A stretch of 19,924 nt of DNA from an uncultured Bacteroidales bacterium (GCA_946617545.1 CAMOKK010000009.1:1-19924); one strand, 5' to 3'. Shown: positions 1-8,807, counted from the first letter of the stretch. Numbers and translations: made by a program. The notes: generated from the sequence alone by a model not told the origin.

Positions 1-1067
1 GTGATATCGGCTGCGCCATGAAGCTCAAGGCCGGAAAGACGGACGTCACCCTGGCCCAGAACGGCGTGGAGGCCATTAAGCATATGGTGTTCCCGGATGC
101 CAAGTACCGCTGCGCCGTAAAGGCGGTGGACAAGAACGACGAGGCCAAGGTGGGCGACGCCCTCAACAAGATTGCGGCCCAGGACCCCACCATCACCGTG
201 GAATACTCCAAGGAACTGCGTCAGACCATCCTTTCCGGTATGGGTGAGCAGCATATCAACTATGTGAAGTGGAGAATGAACAATGAGTTCAAGCAGAACA
301 TCGAACTCTATGCTCCCAAGGTGCCCTACCGCGAAACCATCACCAAAATCGCCACCGCCCAGTACCGCCACAAGAAGCAGTCCGGCGGCGCCGGCCAGTT
401 CGGTGAGGTTCATCTGCTGGTTTGCCCCTACGTAGAAGGCCAGGAAGCCCCCAAAACCTTCAAGATTGACGGCAAAGACGTCGTGTTCAACTTCAAGAGC
501 CAGGAAATCACAGACCTCGAGTGGGGCGGTAAGCTGGAATTCTACAACTGCGTAGTGGGCGGCTCCATTGACCTTTCCTTCATGCCCGCCATCCTCAAGG
601 GTATCAAGAGCAAGATGGAGGAAGGCCCGCTCACCGGTTCCTATGCCCGTGACATCCGCGTGTATGTGTACGACGGTAAGATGCACCCGGTAGACTCCAA
701 GGAAATCGCCTTCATCATCGCCGGCCGCAACGCCTTCAAGGAGGCCTTCCGCAACGCCGGTCCCAAGATTCTGGAACCCATCTACAACGTGGACATCTTC
801 ACGCCCAACGAGTATGTAGGTCCCTGCATGAGCGACCTCAACACCCGTCGCGGTATGATTATGAACCAGGATATGGAAAAGGGCTTCACCGTGCTGCACG
901 CCCGCGTGCCGCTGGCAGAGCTTTACCGCTATTCCACCATCCTGAGCTCCCTCACCGGCGGCTCCGCCACCTTCCAGATGAAGTTCGCAGAGTACGTTCA
1001 GGTTCCGGCCGACGTCCAGACCAAACTGCTGGCCGAATACGCCGCCCAGGAGCAGGAAGAAGATTAG
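1..1067 (+). CDS. Elongation factor G, EF-G2-like paralogue, 3' portion (5' end outside window)
   Basis: The reading frame is open from the window edge (first full codon at base 3, residues DIGCAM), so the ATG at 18 is internal. About 354 residues of domains III-V are present. Recognisable EF-G blocks are the domain III stretch LSGMGEQHINYVKWRM, the domain IV segment QSGGAGQFGEVHLLV, and the domain V run MSDLNTRRGMI...VPLAELYRYSTILSSLTGG. It would promote ribosomal translocation in the cytoplasm. Compared with canonical EF-G there are roughly 25 extra residues in domain IV (about 444-527) and the domain V motif is altered (SLTGGSATF instead of the usual TQGRASY type). Both features suggest the Bacteroidota EF-G2 paralogue rather than the housekeeping FusA. 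The GTPase domain lies upstream and cannot be inspected. A strong terminator follows the stop. The EF-G family call is very secure; the EF-G2 assignment is an inference. Confidence 0.93.
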   Translation, partial: DIGCAMKLKAGKTDVTLAQNGVEAIKHMVFPDAKYRCAVKAVDKNDEAKVGDALNKIAAQDPTITVEYSKELRQTILSGMGEQHINYVKWRMNNEFKQNIELYAPKVPYRETITKIATAQYRHKKQSGGAGQFGEVHLLVCPYVEGQEAPKTFKIDGKDVVFNFKSQEITDLEWGGKLEFYNCVVGGSIDLSFMPAILKGIKSKMEEGPLTGSYARDIRVYVYDGKMHPVDSKEIAFIIAGRNAFKEAFRNAGPKILEPIYNVDIFTPNEYVGPCMSDLNTRRGMIMNQDMEKGFTVLHARVPLAELYRYSTILSSLTGGSATFQMKFAEYVQVPADVQTKLLAEYAAQEQEED

Positions 1068-1071
1068 TGAG

Positions 1072-1097
1072 AGGCCCCGCACGCGGGGCCTTTTTTT
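1072..1097 (+). terminator. Rho-independent terminator of the EF-G gene
   Basis: A GC-rich hairpin (GGCCCCG, loop CACG, CGGGGCC; 1073-1090) is followed directly by seven T residues (1091-1097). It starts five bases after the EF-G stop codon. The next gene begins only 12 nt after the T-run. Confidence 0.93.
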
Positions 1098-1109
1098 AAA
1101 AACGTTTCC

Positions 1110-3602
1110 ATGAAAAGATTACTATCCCTTTTGGCGGCATGGGGCCTTCTGGCGGCCTGCAGTCCCACCTCCACGTTCCACCGGGATTACCAGGCCCGGC
1201 TTGAGTCCCATGACGGCGCCCTGGCCCAGTTCATGACCTTGCCCGAGGGCATATCGGCCCGTGAGAAAGAGGCTCTGGAGTTCCTCTATGCCTACATGCC
1301 CCTGGCCGATGTCACGGACTACTCTCCCGAGTTCTACCTGGCCAACGTGCGCAAGTCTTTCCAGGCCCGCGAAGAGATGCCCTGGAAGGTGCCGGAGCGG
1401 GAATTCCGTCACTTTGTGCTGCCCCTCAGGACCAACAACGAAGACCTGGACAGCGCCCGCCTGGTGTTTTACGATGAGCTCAAGCCTCGCGTGGAGAAGC
1501 TTTCCATGAAGGACGCCATCCTGGAGGTGAACCACTGGTGCCATGAAAAGATGACCTACCAGCCTTCCGACGGGCGCACCCACGCCCCCCTGGCTTCCCT
1601 CAAGAATGCCCTGGGCCGATGCGGAGAGGAGTCCACCTTCTGCGTGGCCGCCCTGCGCTCCGTGGGTATCCCGGCCCGCCAGGTTTATACGCCCCGCTGG
1701 GCCCATACCGAGAGCAACCACGCCTGGGTAGAGGCCTGGGCCGACGGAACATGGTACTTTATCGGCGCCTGCGAGCCCGAGCCCGTGGTGAACTTGGGCT
1801 GGTTCAACGCCCCCGCCTCCCGCGCCATGCTCACCCATACCAAGGTGTTCGGCAAATACGACGGCCCGGAGGAAGTGGTTCTCCGCACCCCCGGCTATAC
1901 GGAAATCAACCTCATTGAGAATTACGCCAAGGCCGCCAAAGGCAGCGTGAAGGTTTTATCGGCCGATGGAAAGCCCGTGGAGGGCGCCCGCGTGAACTTC
2001 TGCATCTACAACTCTTCGCAGTTCTTCCCGGCCGTGGCCAAATATACGGATGCGAAGGGCACAACCAGCCTTTCGGCCGGCCTGGGAGACATGCTGGTAT
2101 GGGCGTCCAAGGACGGAAAATACGGTTACGGGAAGCTCCGTTTCGGCGTTGACAAGAACCTGACCGTCACCCTTGACTCTCCTGCGGGGAATCCCATCCG
2201 CTCGGAGCTGTTGGACATCGTTCCTCCGCCGGAGAATGTGGTCCTGCCGGAGGTGACGGCCGAGCAGCGGGCCGAAAACGACCGCCGTATGGCCTATGAA
2301 GATTCCGTGCGCAAGGCCTACATGGCCACCTTCCCCACCAAGGAGCAGGCGCAGGCCTTTGTGAAGCAGTATGCCCTTCCGGAGACGGCGCAGCGCTTTG
2401 TGGAGCTGTCGGCCGGAAACGGCGTCACCATCATGGGCTTCCTCCGGGAGGCGCAGGACAAGGAGCGCGCGGTGGAATTGCTCCGCAGCCTCAGCCGCAA
2501 GGACCTTTCGGACGTATCGGCCGATATCCTCTGGGACAGCTACAACGCCACCGAAAGCGTGCTGGCGCCCCGCATCGAAAGCGAATTCCTCTCTCCCTAT
2601 AAAGGCTGGTTCCTGCAGAATGTGCCCGAGGAGCTTCAGAAGAGCTTCCGGGGCAATGCCCAGGCCATCTTGGATTGGGTGGAGCAGAATATAGACGTGG
2701 ACGAAGACCCGCTTTTCTGGGACATCCCCATGTCTCCGGTGGGCGTGTGGAAGAGCCGTATGGCCAGCCCCCGCTCGCGGGACATCCTCTCCATCGCCCT
2801 GGCCCGCACCTTCGGGGTGGACATGCGGAAAGACCGCAACACCGGAGCCCTCCGTTTTGAAAACGACAAGGCCGATGTCCCCTCGGCCCCCGTCACCCTC
2901 ACTTACCAGCCCGTGGAGGGCGTTGAGGAGCCCGAATATGGCGCCCACTACTCCGTGAGCCGCATTGTGGACGGGCAGCCGCAGATGGTGTTCCTGGGCT
3001 TCCCGGGGCAGATGCGGCGCTATGGTTTCGCGGGCGGCAACCGCCTGCCGGAAGGAGACTACCTGCTCTCCTCCGGAAAACGCCTTTCGGACGGCTCCAC
3101 GCCCGTTACTCTTACGCTTTTCCACGTGACGGCCGATGAGCCCCTTGAGGTTCCCGTAGTCCTGGAAAGCGTCCTGGAAGAAGTGAAGGTATGCGGCAGC
3201 TTCCCCGCCAAACTCCTGAACGAAGACGGCTACTATGCCGCCGCCATATTGGATGTGGGACTGGAGCCCACCAACCACGTCCTGAACGACCTCTCCGCCC
3301 AGCGGGAAGCCCTGGAGCAGTGGGGACGCCCCATCTACCTGATTTGCACCAGCGACGCCCAGATGGAGCGCCTGCATGAGGAGGTGGCGGGCGGTCGCTT
3401 CGGCCAGCTGCCTTCCACGGTCAAGTATGTCACCAATGCCGGAGGGGAGATGCTGAAGGCCATCCTTGAAGGCGCCTCTCTCCGCGAGGGGCAGCTGCCG
3501 GTGGTCTTTGTGGCCGATGCCGACGACCGGGTGGTCTTCGTTTCCCAAGGTTATACCATAGGAATGGGCGACAAGATTGTAGCCCTGTCCAAAAAACTGT
3601 AA
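1110..3602 (+). CDS. Lipoprotein with transglutaminase-like core, first of a tandem pair
   Basis: An 830-residue protein. A lipoprotein signal peptide ends in the lipobox LLAAC (Cys17), so it should be anchored in the envelope. Residues about 140-240 form a transglutaminase-like core: the Cys of GRCGEES (Cys171) and the His of NHAWVEAW (His204) fit the first two members of the Cys-His-Asp triad. The usual Asp after the next Trp is not seen; the segment reads WYFIGACEPEP, so a Glu may substitute. Residues about 278-356 resemble a small Ig-like or carboxypeptidase-regulatory fold (GKPVEGARVNF...GLGDMLVWAS). The C-terminal ~120 residues (AAAILDVGLEPTNHVLNDL...VVFVADADDRVVFVSQGYTIG) recall a thioredoxin/redoxin fold without CXXC. 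The family is common in Bacteroidota; the substrate is unknown. The ATG at 1110 is chosen because it begins the signal peptide. It lies 12 nt after the EF-G terminator and has no Shine-Dalgarno sequence. Confidence 0.88.
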   Translation: MKRLLSLLAAWGLLAACSPTSTFHRDYQARLESHDGALAQFMTLPEGISAREKEALEFLYAYMPLADVTDYSPEFYLANVRKSFQAREEMPWKVPEREFRHFVLPLRTNNEDLDSARLVFYDELKPRVEKLSMKDAILEVNHWCHEKMTYQPSDGRTHAPLASLKNALGRCGEESTFCVAALRSVGIPARQVYTPRWAHTESNHAWVEAWADGTWYFIGACEPEPVVNLGWFNAPASRAMLTHTKVFGKYDGPEEVVLRTPGYTEINLIENYAKAAKGSVKVLSADGKPVEGARVNFCIYNSSQFFPAVAKYTDAKGTTSLSAGLGDMLVWASKDGKYGYGKLRFGVDKNLTVTLDSPAGNPIRSELLDIVPPPENVVLPEVTAEQRAENDRRMAYEDSVRKAYMATFPTKEQAQAFVKQYALPETAQRFVELSAGNGVTIMGFLREAQDKERAVELLRSLSRKDLSDVSADILWDSYNATESVLAPRIESEFLSPYKGWFLQNVPEELQKSFRGNAQAILDWVEQNIDVDEDPLFWDIPMSPVGVWKSRMASPRSRDILSIALARTFGVDMRKDRNTGALRFENDKADVPSAPVTLTYQPVEGVEEPEYGAHYSVSRIVDGQPQMVFLGFPGQMRRYGFAGGNRLPEGDYLLSSGKRLSDGSTPVTLTLFHVTADEPLEVPVVLESVLEEVKVCGSFPAKLLNEDGYYAAAILDVGLEPTNHVLNDLSAQREALEQWGRPIYLICTSDAQMERLHEEVAGGRFGQLPSTVKYVTNAGGEMLKAILEGASLREGQLPVVFVADADDRVVFVSQGYTIGMGDKIVALSKKL

Positions 3603-3605
3603 TAC

Positions 3606-6119
3606 ATGAAAAAAACACTGATTTTTTTATGCGGCCTGGGCCTGCTGCTCTCCTGCGCGAAGCAGCCGTACTACGTGGCCGATTTCGAAGCCCGTCAAGA
3701 GGCCAACGATGGTGCCCTGAAGCCCTTCATGACCCTTCCGGAGGGCATATCGGCCCAAGAAAAAGACGCGTTGGAGTTCCTCTATGCCTACATGCCCCTG
3801 GCCGACGTGACGGACTACTCCACAGACTTTTATCTCCGGAACGTGCGCAGTTCGCTGAAGACGCGCGAAGAGATGAACTGGGGCGTGCCGGAGCGGGAAT
3901 TCCGCCATTTTGTGCTGCCGCTGCGCGTGAACAACGAGAGCCTGGACAGCGCCCGCACGGTCTTTTGCGAGGAGCTCAAGCCCCGCATCAAGGGCATGTC
4001 CATGAAGGAGGCCATCCTGGAGGTGAACCACTGGTGCCACGAGAAAGTGACCTATACGCCCTCCGACGCCCGTACCTCGTCTCCGCTGAACCTGGTCAAG
4101 AATGCCCTGGGCCGATGCGGGGAACAGTCCACCTTCTGCGTCACCGCCCTCCGCAGCGTGGGCATCCCGGCCCGTCAGGTCTATACCCCCCGCTGGGCCC
4201 ACACGGACGACAACCACGCCTGGGTGGAAGCCTGGGCCGACGGAACCTGGTACTTCCTGGGCGCCTGTGAGCCCGAACCCGTCCTGAACCTGGGCTGGTT
4301 CAACGCCCCCGCCTCCCGTGCCATGCTCATGCACACCAAGGTGTTCGGCAAGTACGACGGCCCGGAGGAGGTGGTGCTGGAAAGCCCCAACTTCACGGAG
4401 GTGAACCTCATAGACAATTACGCCAAGACGGCCCGCATCGACTTCCGGGTAGTCTGGGCCGACAACGCCCCCGACAACCTGGCCGGAAAGCCCGTTGAGG
4501 GCGCCCGCGTAGACTTCTGCATCTACAATTATGCAGAGTTCTATCCCGCCGTTTCCAAGTACACGGATGCCGACGGCCGCACCTTCACCAGCGCCGGCCT
4601 GGGAGACATGCTGGTATGGGCCTCCAAGGACCGGGGTTTCGGTTACACCAAGGTGAGTTTCGGCAAAGACACGGAGGCCGTGATTACCCTCCGCTACATG
4701 GTGGGAAATGAGTTTGCCGGGCCCGAGGGCGTGAAGGAAGCCTTCACCCTGGTTCCTCCGCCGGAGAATGTGACTTTGCCGGAAGTGACGCCGGAGCAGC
4801 GTGCCCAGAACGACGTGCGCTTTGCCTATGAAGACTCCCTCCGCCATGCCTACGAGGCCACTTTCCCGGCCGGCAACAAGGCCCGCGGCAACTGGGAAAC
4901 CCTGGAAGCCTTCCAGGTGACCTGCGGCAATCACGAGCGCATAGAGGAAGTGCTGAATTCCCTCAGCACCAAAGACTTCCACGACGTTACGCTGGAAATT
5001 CTCCAGGACTATTACAGCACCCCTGTATTCCGGGGCTCCCGCATTGAGAATGAGTTCCTTACGCCGTTCTACAGCTATTTTGCAGAAAAGCTGGAAGAGA
5101 TTCACAGCCCCCGCGAGCTGGTGACGTGGACGGAAGACAATATCAAGGTGCTGGACAACCCCAAGGCCTGGAACATTCCCATGTCTCCCGCCGGCGTGTA
5201 TGAAAGCCGCCTGGCCCTGCCCCGCTCCCGCGACCTTTTCTTTGTGGCGGCAGCCCGCGCCAAGGGCTTCGAGGCCCAGAAGGACCTGGTCACCGGAAAG
5301 ATCCAGTACAAGGAGAACGGCCAGTGGCTGGATGTGAACTTCGGCGGCAACGCACCGGCTGCGGCCGCACCCCAGGGCACGCTTAAACTTACCTACAAGC
5401 CCACCAAAGCCGTGGAGAACCCTCAATATTATACGCACTTCACCCTATCCAAGATTGTGGACGGACGTCCCAGCCTGCTCTCCTTCGATGAAGGCGAGGT
5501 GGACATGGGCGGTGGCGTAGACTGGGCCCATGTGTTCAAGAACGGCCATAAGCTGGATGCAGGTACCTATCTGCTGGTGTCCGGAAACCGTCTCTCTGAC
5601 GGCTCCGTTCCGGTTTCCATGCGCTTCTTCGCCATTGAGGAAGGGAAAGAGACCGTCCAGGAACTCCGTATCGGAGAGGTGGAGGGCGCCCTGCCCGTGA
5701 TAGGCCGGTTTGATGCGGAAACCAAGATTTCCGTGGAAGGCAAGGAGGTTTCCATCCTGTCCCAAACCGGCCGCGGCTACTATGTGCTGGCCCTGCTGGA
5801 TCCCGGAAAAGAACCCACCAACCATGCCCTCAGAGACCTGGCCGCCGCCCGTGAGCAGCTGGAAAGCTGGGGCCGTCCCATCGTGCTTCTCTGCTCTTCC
5901 CCGGAGGCGCTCTCCATGCTTCTGAAGGAAGAAAAAGAGGGCCGATACGGGAAACTTCCCGCTACGGTCCTCCTGGGAGTGGCTCCGGAAGGGATGCTGG
6001 AAGGCGCCCGTCCGGTGGTGCTCATTGCCGACAGCTTTAACCGCGTCTACTTCCGTAGCGAAGGTTACACCATCGGCCTGGGCAATCAGCTTTCCGCTGC
6101 CTCTACGGCTTTGAAATAG
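3606..6119 (+). CDS. Lipoprotein with transglutaminase-like core, second of a tandem pair
   Basis: An 837-residue paralogue of the preceding protein, starting 3 nt after its stop, so both are probably on one mRNA. Lipobox LLLSC (Cys17). The first ~265 residues align with the neighbour without gaps, so Cys171 and His204 have the same numbers. The third-residue segment (WYFLGACEPEP) is likewise without the standard Asp. A short insertion (around NAPDNLAGKP, residues ~287-296) precedes the Ig-like segment, and the middle and C-terminal parts are more diverged (a proline/alanine-rich linker NAPAAAAPQG; a redoxin-like end with the shared motif EGYTIGLG, no CXXC). The pattern suggests an ancient tandem duplication with selection on the catalytic core. 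Its last 34 bp overlap the 3' end of the convergent nagB gene. Role unknown; enzymatic processing or crosslinking of envelope or dietary protein is possible but not shown. Confidence 0.88.
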   Translation: MKKTLIFLCGLGLLLSCAKQPYYVADFEARQEANDGALKPFMTLPEGISAQEKDALEFLYAYMPLADVTDYSTDFYLRNVRSSLKTREEMNWGVPEREFRHFVLPLRVNNESLDSARTVFCEELKPRIKGMSMKEAILEVNHWCHEKVTYTPSDARTSSPLNLVKNALGRCGEQSTFCVTALRSVGIPARQVYTPRWAHTDDNHAWVEAWADGTWYFLGACEPEPVLNLGWFNAPASRAMLMHTKVFGKYDGPEEVVLESPNFTEVNLIDNYAKTARIDFRVVWADNAPDNLAGKPVEGARVDFCIYNYAEFYPAVSKYTDADGRTFTSAGLGDMLVWASKDRGFGYTKVSFGKDTEAVITLRYMVGNEFAGPEGVKEAFTLVPPPENVTLPEVTPEQRAQNDVRFAYEDSLRHAYEATFPAGNKARGNWETLEAFQVTCGNHERIEEVLNSLSTKDFHDVTLEILQDYYSTPVFRGSRIENEFLTPFYSYFAEKLEEIHSPRELVTWTEDNIKVLDNPKAWNIPMSPAGVYESRLALPRSRDLFFVAAARAKGFEAQKDLVTGKIQYKENGQWLDVNFGGNAPAAAAPQGTLKLTYKPTKAVENPQYYTHFTLSKIVDGRPSLLSFDEGEVDMGGGVDWAHVFKNGHKLDAGTYLLVSGNRLSDGSVPVSMRFFAIEEGKETVQELRIGEVEGALPVIGRFDAETKISVEGKEVSILSQTGRGYYVLALLDPGKEPTNHALRDLAAAREQLESWGRPIVLLCSSPEALSMLLKEEKEGRYGKLPATVLLGVAPEGMLEGARPVVLIADSFNRVYFRSEGYTIGLGNQLSAASTALK

Positions 6120-6877
6120 CGATAACTGTTAACTTTCACCTCGCCAATGGAGCTCTCGTCGCAGACGATGGTCCCGGCGGGGTGATTTTGTAGTCCGCTC
6201 AGGGTGCAATAGTGGCTCATAGGGCCTTCTATGGCAGCCTGCAGGGCGCGGGCTTTCTTGGAGCCGAAGGCCAGGATCACCACTTCCTTGGCGCTGAGCA
6301 CAGTGGCGACGCCCACGGTGAGGGCCTGGGCCGGCACCTTGGACGGGTCTCCGTCAAAGAAGCGGGCGTTCACCTCGCGGGTGTCCTGGGTAAGGGTGAC
6401 CACGCGGGTGCGGCTCTGCAGGGAGGAGAAGGGCTCGTTGAAGGCAATGTGGCCGTCTTCGCCCACGCCGCCCAGGAAGAGGTCAAAGCCGCCGGCCTCC
6501 ACGATGGCTTTCTCGTAGGCGGCGCATTCGGCCTCTACGTCCTCGGCGTTGCCGTTGAGGATGTGGATGTTCTCCGCAGGCTCGTCAATGTGGTCGAAGA
6601 GGTTGCGGTGCATGAAGCTGTGATAGCTCTCCGGATGGCTCTCCGGCAGGCCCACATACTCGTCCATGTTAAAAGAAATCACGTTCTTGAAAGACACTTC
6701 CCCGGCCTTCACCATGCGGATGAGCTCGGCGTAGGTTTCAATGGGCGTGGAGCCGGTGCAAAGGCCGATTACAAAGGGTTTGTCCGTAACCGCAGCCTTC
6801 TCGTTGATTCGTTTGGCAATGTAATGGGCGGCCCACAGGGAGCCTTCCTTGGAGTTGTTTCTGATGATAATTTTCAT
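6086..6877 (-). CDS. nagB: Glucosamine-6-phosphate deaminase
   Basis: A 263-residue cytoplasmic enzyme converting glucosamine 6-phosphate to fructose 6-phosphate and ammonia. The catalytic set of the family is complete and falls at the same residue numbers as in E. coli NagB: Asp72 (NMDEY), Asp141, His143 and Glu148 (GEDGHIAFNEP), Arg172 (NARFF) and Lys208 (GSKKA). Length is close to the E. coli enzyme (266). At the GlcNAc-6-P allosteric site Ser151, Ser152 and Arg158 are kept, but the position of Lys160 is Val, so allosteric activation may be weaker or absent (inference). It is the last gene of a three-gene minus-strand operon, starting 3 nt after the stop of the NagB-like/PIG-L fusion. Its 3' end runs 34 bp into the opposing lipoprotein gene. 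Confidence 0.97.
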   Translation of the reverse strand: MKIIIRNNSKEGSLWAAHYIAKRINEKAAVTDKPFVIGLCTGSTPIETYAELIRMVKAGEVSFKNVISFNMDEYVGLPESHPESYHSFMHRNLFDHIDEPAENIHILNGNAEDVEAECAAYEKAIVEAGGFDLFLGGVGEDGHIAFNEPFSSLQSRTRVVTLTQDTREVNARFFDGDPSKVPAQALTVGVATVLSAKEVVILAFGSKKARALQAAIEGPMSHYCTLSGLQNHPAGTIVCDESSIGEVKVNSYRYFKAVEAAES

Positions 6878-6880
6878 AGC

Positions 6881-8806
6881 CTAATACAGTTTCAAAAATA
6901 CCTCAATAGCTTGATATTCGGCCATGCCCAGCTGGTCGTAGAGTTTGGCGGTGTTCTGGGTGCGTTCCTCGGCCCGCTGCCAGAACTCGCGCGGGTCTTC
7001 ACCGGGGAAGGGCACGATGTCCTTCTGGGACAGGTGGCGGAAGATGGCGTGGCGCTTTTTGATTACCTCGTCGGGGCTCAGCGGCACGGCCATGTCCACG
7101 CGGCCCAGCTCCCACTCCATCCAGGCGCCGCGGTACAGCCATACATGGGTGTCCTTAATCCAATCGGCCCCTTCTTCCTTAAGCTGGTCCATGGCTTCCA
7201 TGGCGGCCTCCGTGCACACGCGGTGCGTTCCGTGAGGGTCGGCCAGGTCTCCGGCCATGAACACCATGTGGGGTTTTAGTCTGCTGAGGAGGTCCTTGAT
7301 GATGTCTACATCGGCCTGGGTGCGGGGATTCTTCTTGATGCCGCCGCTCTCATAGAAGGGGAGGTTCAGGAAGTGGGCGTTGGTGTTGTCGTTGAGGCCG
7401 AAGGAGCGCACGGCGCCACGGGCTTCGCTGCGGCGGATGGCGCCTTTCATTTCCAGCAGGGGACGCGGCTCGGGTTCACCGGGAACCTTGCTCTCCACCA
7501 GCTTCTTTACCTCGTCAAATTTGTCGGCAAAACCCAGCTGGAAGGCGGCGTCCATGTGCTGGAGCACCACGTCGTCGTGTACGGCCACGTTGCCGGAGGT
7601 CTCGTAGGCCACGTGTACGTTGTGGCCCTGGGTGGCCAGGCGGATGAAGGTGCCGCCCATGGAAATCACGTCGTCGTCCGGGTGCGGGGAGAAGATGAGC
7701 ACCGTCTTGGGGAAGGGCTTGGCCTGTACCGGGCGGGTGCTGTCGTCGGCATTGGGCTTTCCTCCGGGCCAGCCGGTAATGGTGTGCTGGAGGTCGTTGA
7801 AAACGTCGATATTAATCTTGTCAAAGGCGCCTTTCTGCTCCAGGAGCTCGCTTAGGCCGTTGTTCAGGTAGTCCTTTTCCGTGAGTTTGAGGATGGGCTT
7901 TTGGGTAACCTGGCACAGCCACACCACGGCCTTGCGCACAAATTTGGGCTGCCAGTCGCAGGGACCCACCAGCCAGGGAGCTACGCTGCGGGTGAGGAGG
8001 CTGGCGGCCGTTTCGTCCACGTAGAAAGAGATGTGGTCGTGCTTTTGCAGCAGGGAGGCCGGGCAGTCCGTGGTTACGGGGCCTTCTGTAATGTCCTTTA
8101 CCGCCTGGGCCTTGTCTTCGCCCCAGGCCATGAGGATGATGCGTTTGGCGCTGAGCATGGTGCCCACGCCCACGGTGATGGCCTTGTCAGGGGTGGCGGC
8201 AATGTCGTGGTTGAAGTTTTCGCTCTGGCGTTTGCGGGAGTTGTAGGAGAGGCGGACAGTGCGGGTGCGCGTCTTTTCATCGGCCCCGGCCTCGTTGAAG
8301 CCCACCTGGCCTTTTTCTCCCACGCCAATCACCAGCAGGTCCAGTCCGCGGGCCAGGGCGTCAAACTTGATGCAGTAGTCTCCCAGTTCCTCCGGCGTCA
8401 CGGTTCCGTCCGGGATGTGGATGTTTTCCTTCAGAATGTCCACTTTGTCCAGCAGGGCCTCGTGGATGAGGTGGTTGCGGCTCTGGGCCTCGTCCTTGGA
8501 GGAGGGGTAGTATTCGTCGATGGTCACTACCTCCACGTTCTTGAAGGAAACCTTTCCGGCCTGATAGCGGCGGGCCAGCTCATTGTACAGGGACGTGGGG
8601 GTGGAGCCTGTGGTAAGACCCAGACGGAACAAGCCGTCCTTGTGGGCATTGATGGAATCTACGATGAAATCCGCGATGGCATAGGACGCCGGACGGGATT
8701 CCGGGTACACGTGCGTCCATATTTTCTCGTAAGAATGGAGAATGCCCGCAGGCAGGTTCTTTTCAATGAGCCCACCTTCGTAAGGTAATGTAAAATGCTT
8801 ACTCAT
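6881..8806 (-). CDS. Fusion of a degenerate NagB-like domain with a PIG-L (LmbE) deacetylase
   Basis: A 641-residue cytoplasmic protein. Residues about 25-285 are a NagB-like domain (LTTGSTP, VVTIDEYYPS, ITVGVGTMLSAK). Residues about 366-600 are a PIG-L/LmbE metal-dependent deacetylase with the zinc-ligand motifs SPHPDDD (His375, Asp378) and DPHGTH (His525/His528). In the NagB part Asp97 and Glu172 match E. coli Asp72 and Glu148, but the catalytic Asp141 and His143 are Lys165 and Gln167 (GEKGQVGFNEA) and phosphate-binding Arg172 is Glu196. This domain is therefore unlikely to be an active deaminase. Fusions of this layout occur in Bacteroides, where they are annotated as glucosamine-6-phosphate deaminase-like. 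The PIG-L half probably removes an N-acetyl group from an amino sugar. The gene starts 1 nt after the stop of the upstream phosphodiesterase gene and ends 3 nt before nagB. Many databases would label it simply nagB, which is misleading. Confidence 0.93.
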   Translation of the reverse strand: MSKHFTLPYEGGLIEKNLPAGILHSYEKIWTHVYPESRPASYAIADFIVDSINAHKDGLFRLGLTTGSTPTSLYNELARRYQAGKVSFKNVEVVTIDEYYPSSKDEAQSRNHLIHEALLDKVDILKENIHIPDGTVTPEELGDYCIKFDALARGLDLLVIGVGEKGQVGFNEAGADEKTRTRTVRLSYNSRKRQSENFNHDIAATPDKAITVGVGTMLSAKRIILMAWGEDKAQAVKDITEGPVTTDCPASLLQKHDHISFYVDETAASLLTRSVAPWLVGPCDWQPKFVRKAVVWLCQVTQKPILKLTEKDYLNNGLSELLEQKGAFDKINIDVFNDLQHTITGWPGGKPNADDSTRPVQAKPFPKTVLIFSPHPDDDVISMGGTFIRLATQGHNVHVAYETSGNVAVHDDVVLQHMDAAFQLGFADKFDEVKKLVESKVPGEPEPRPLLEMKGAIRRSEARGAVRSFGLNDNTNAHFLNLPFYESGGIKKNPRTQADVDIIKDLLSRLKPHMVFMAGDLADPHGTHRVCTEAAMEAMDQLKEEGADWIKDTHVWLYRGAWMEWELGRVDMAVPLSPDEVIKKRHAIFRHLSQKDIVPFPGEDPREFWQRAEERTQNTAKLYDQLGMAEYQAIEVFLKLY

Positions 8807-8807
8807 A

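Noticed and set aside
1956..3548. Very long open frames antisense to the transglutaminase genes (530 and 603 codons) and to the TonB receptor, esterase and aro genes
   Set aside because: They are mirror frames of GC-rich genes with strong codon bias; their translations lack recognisable motifs, signal peptides or start signals, and the sense genes have clear family motifs.
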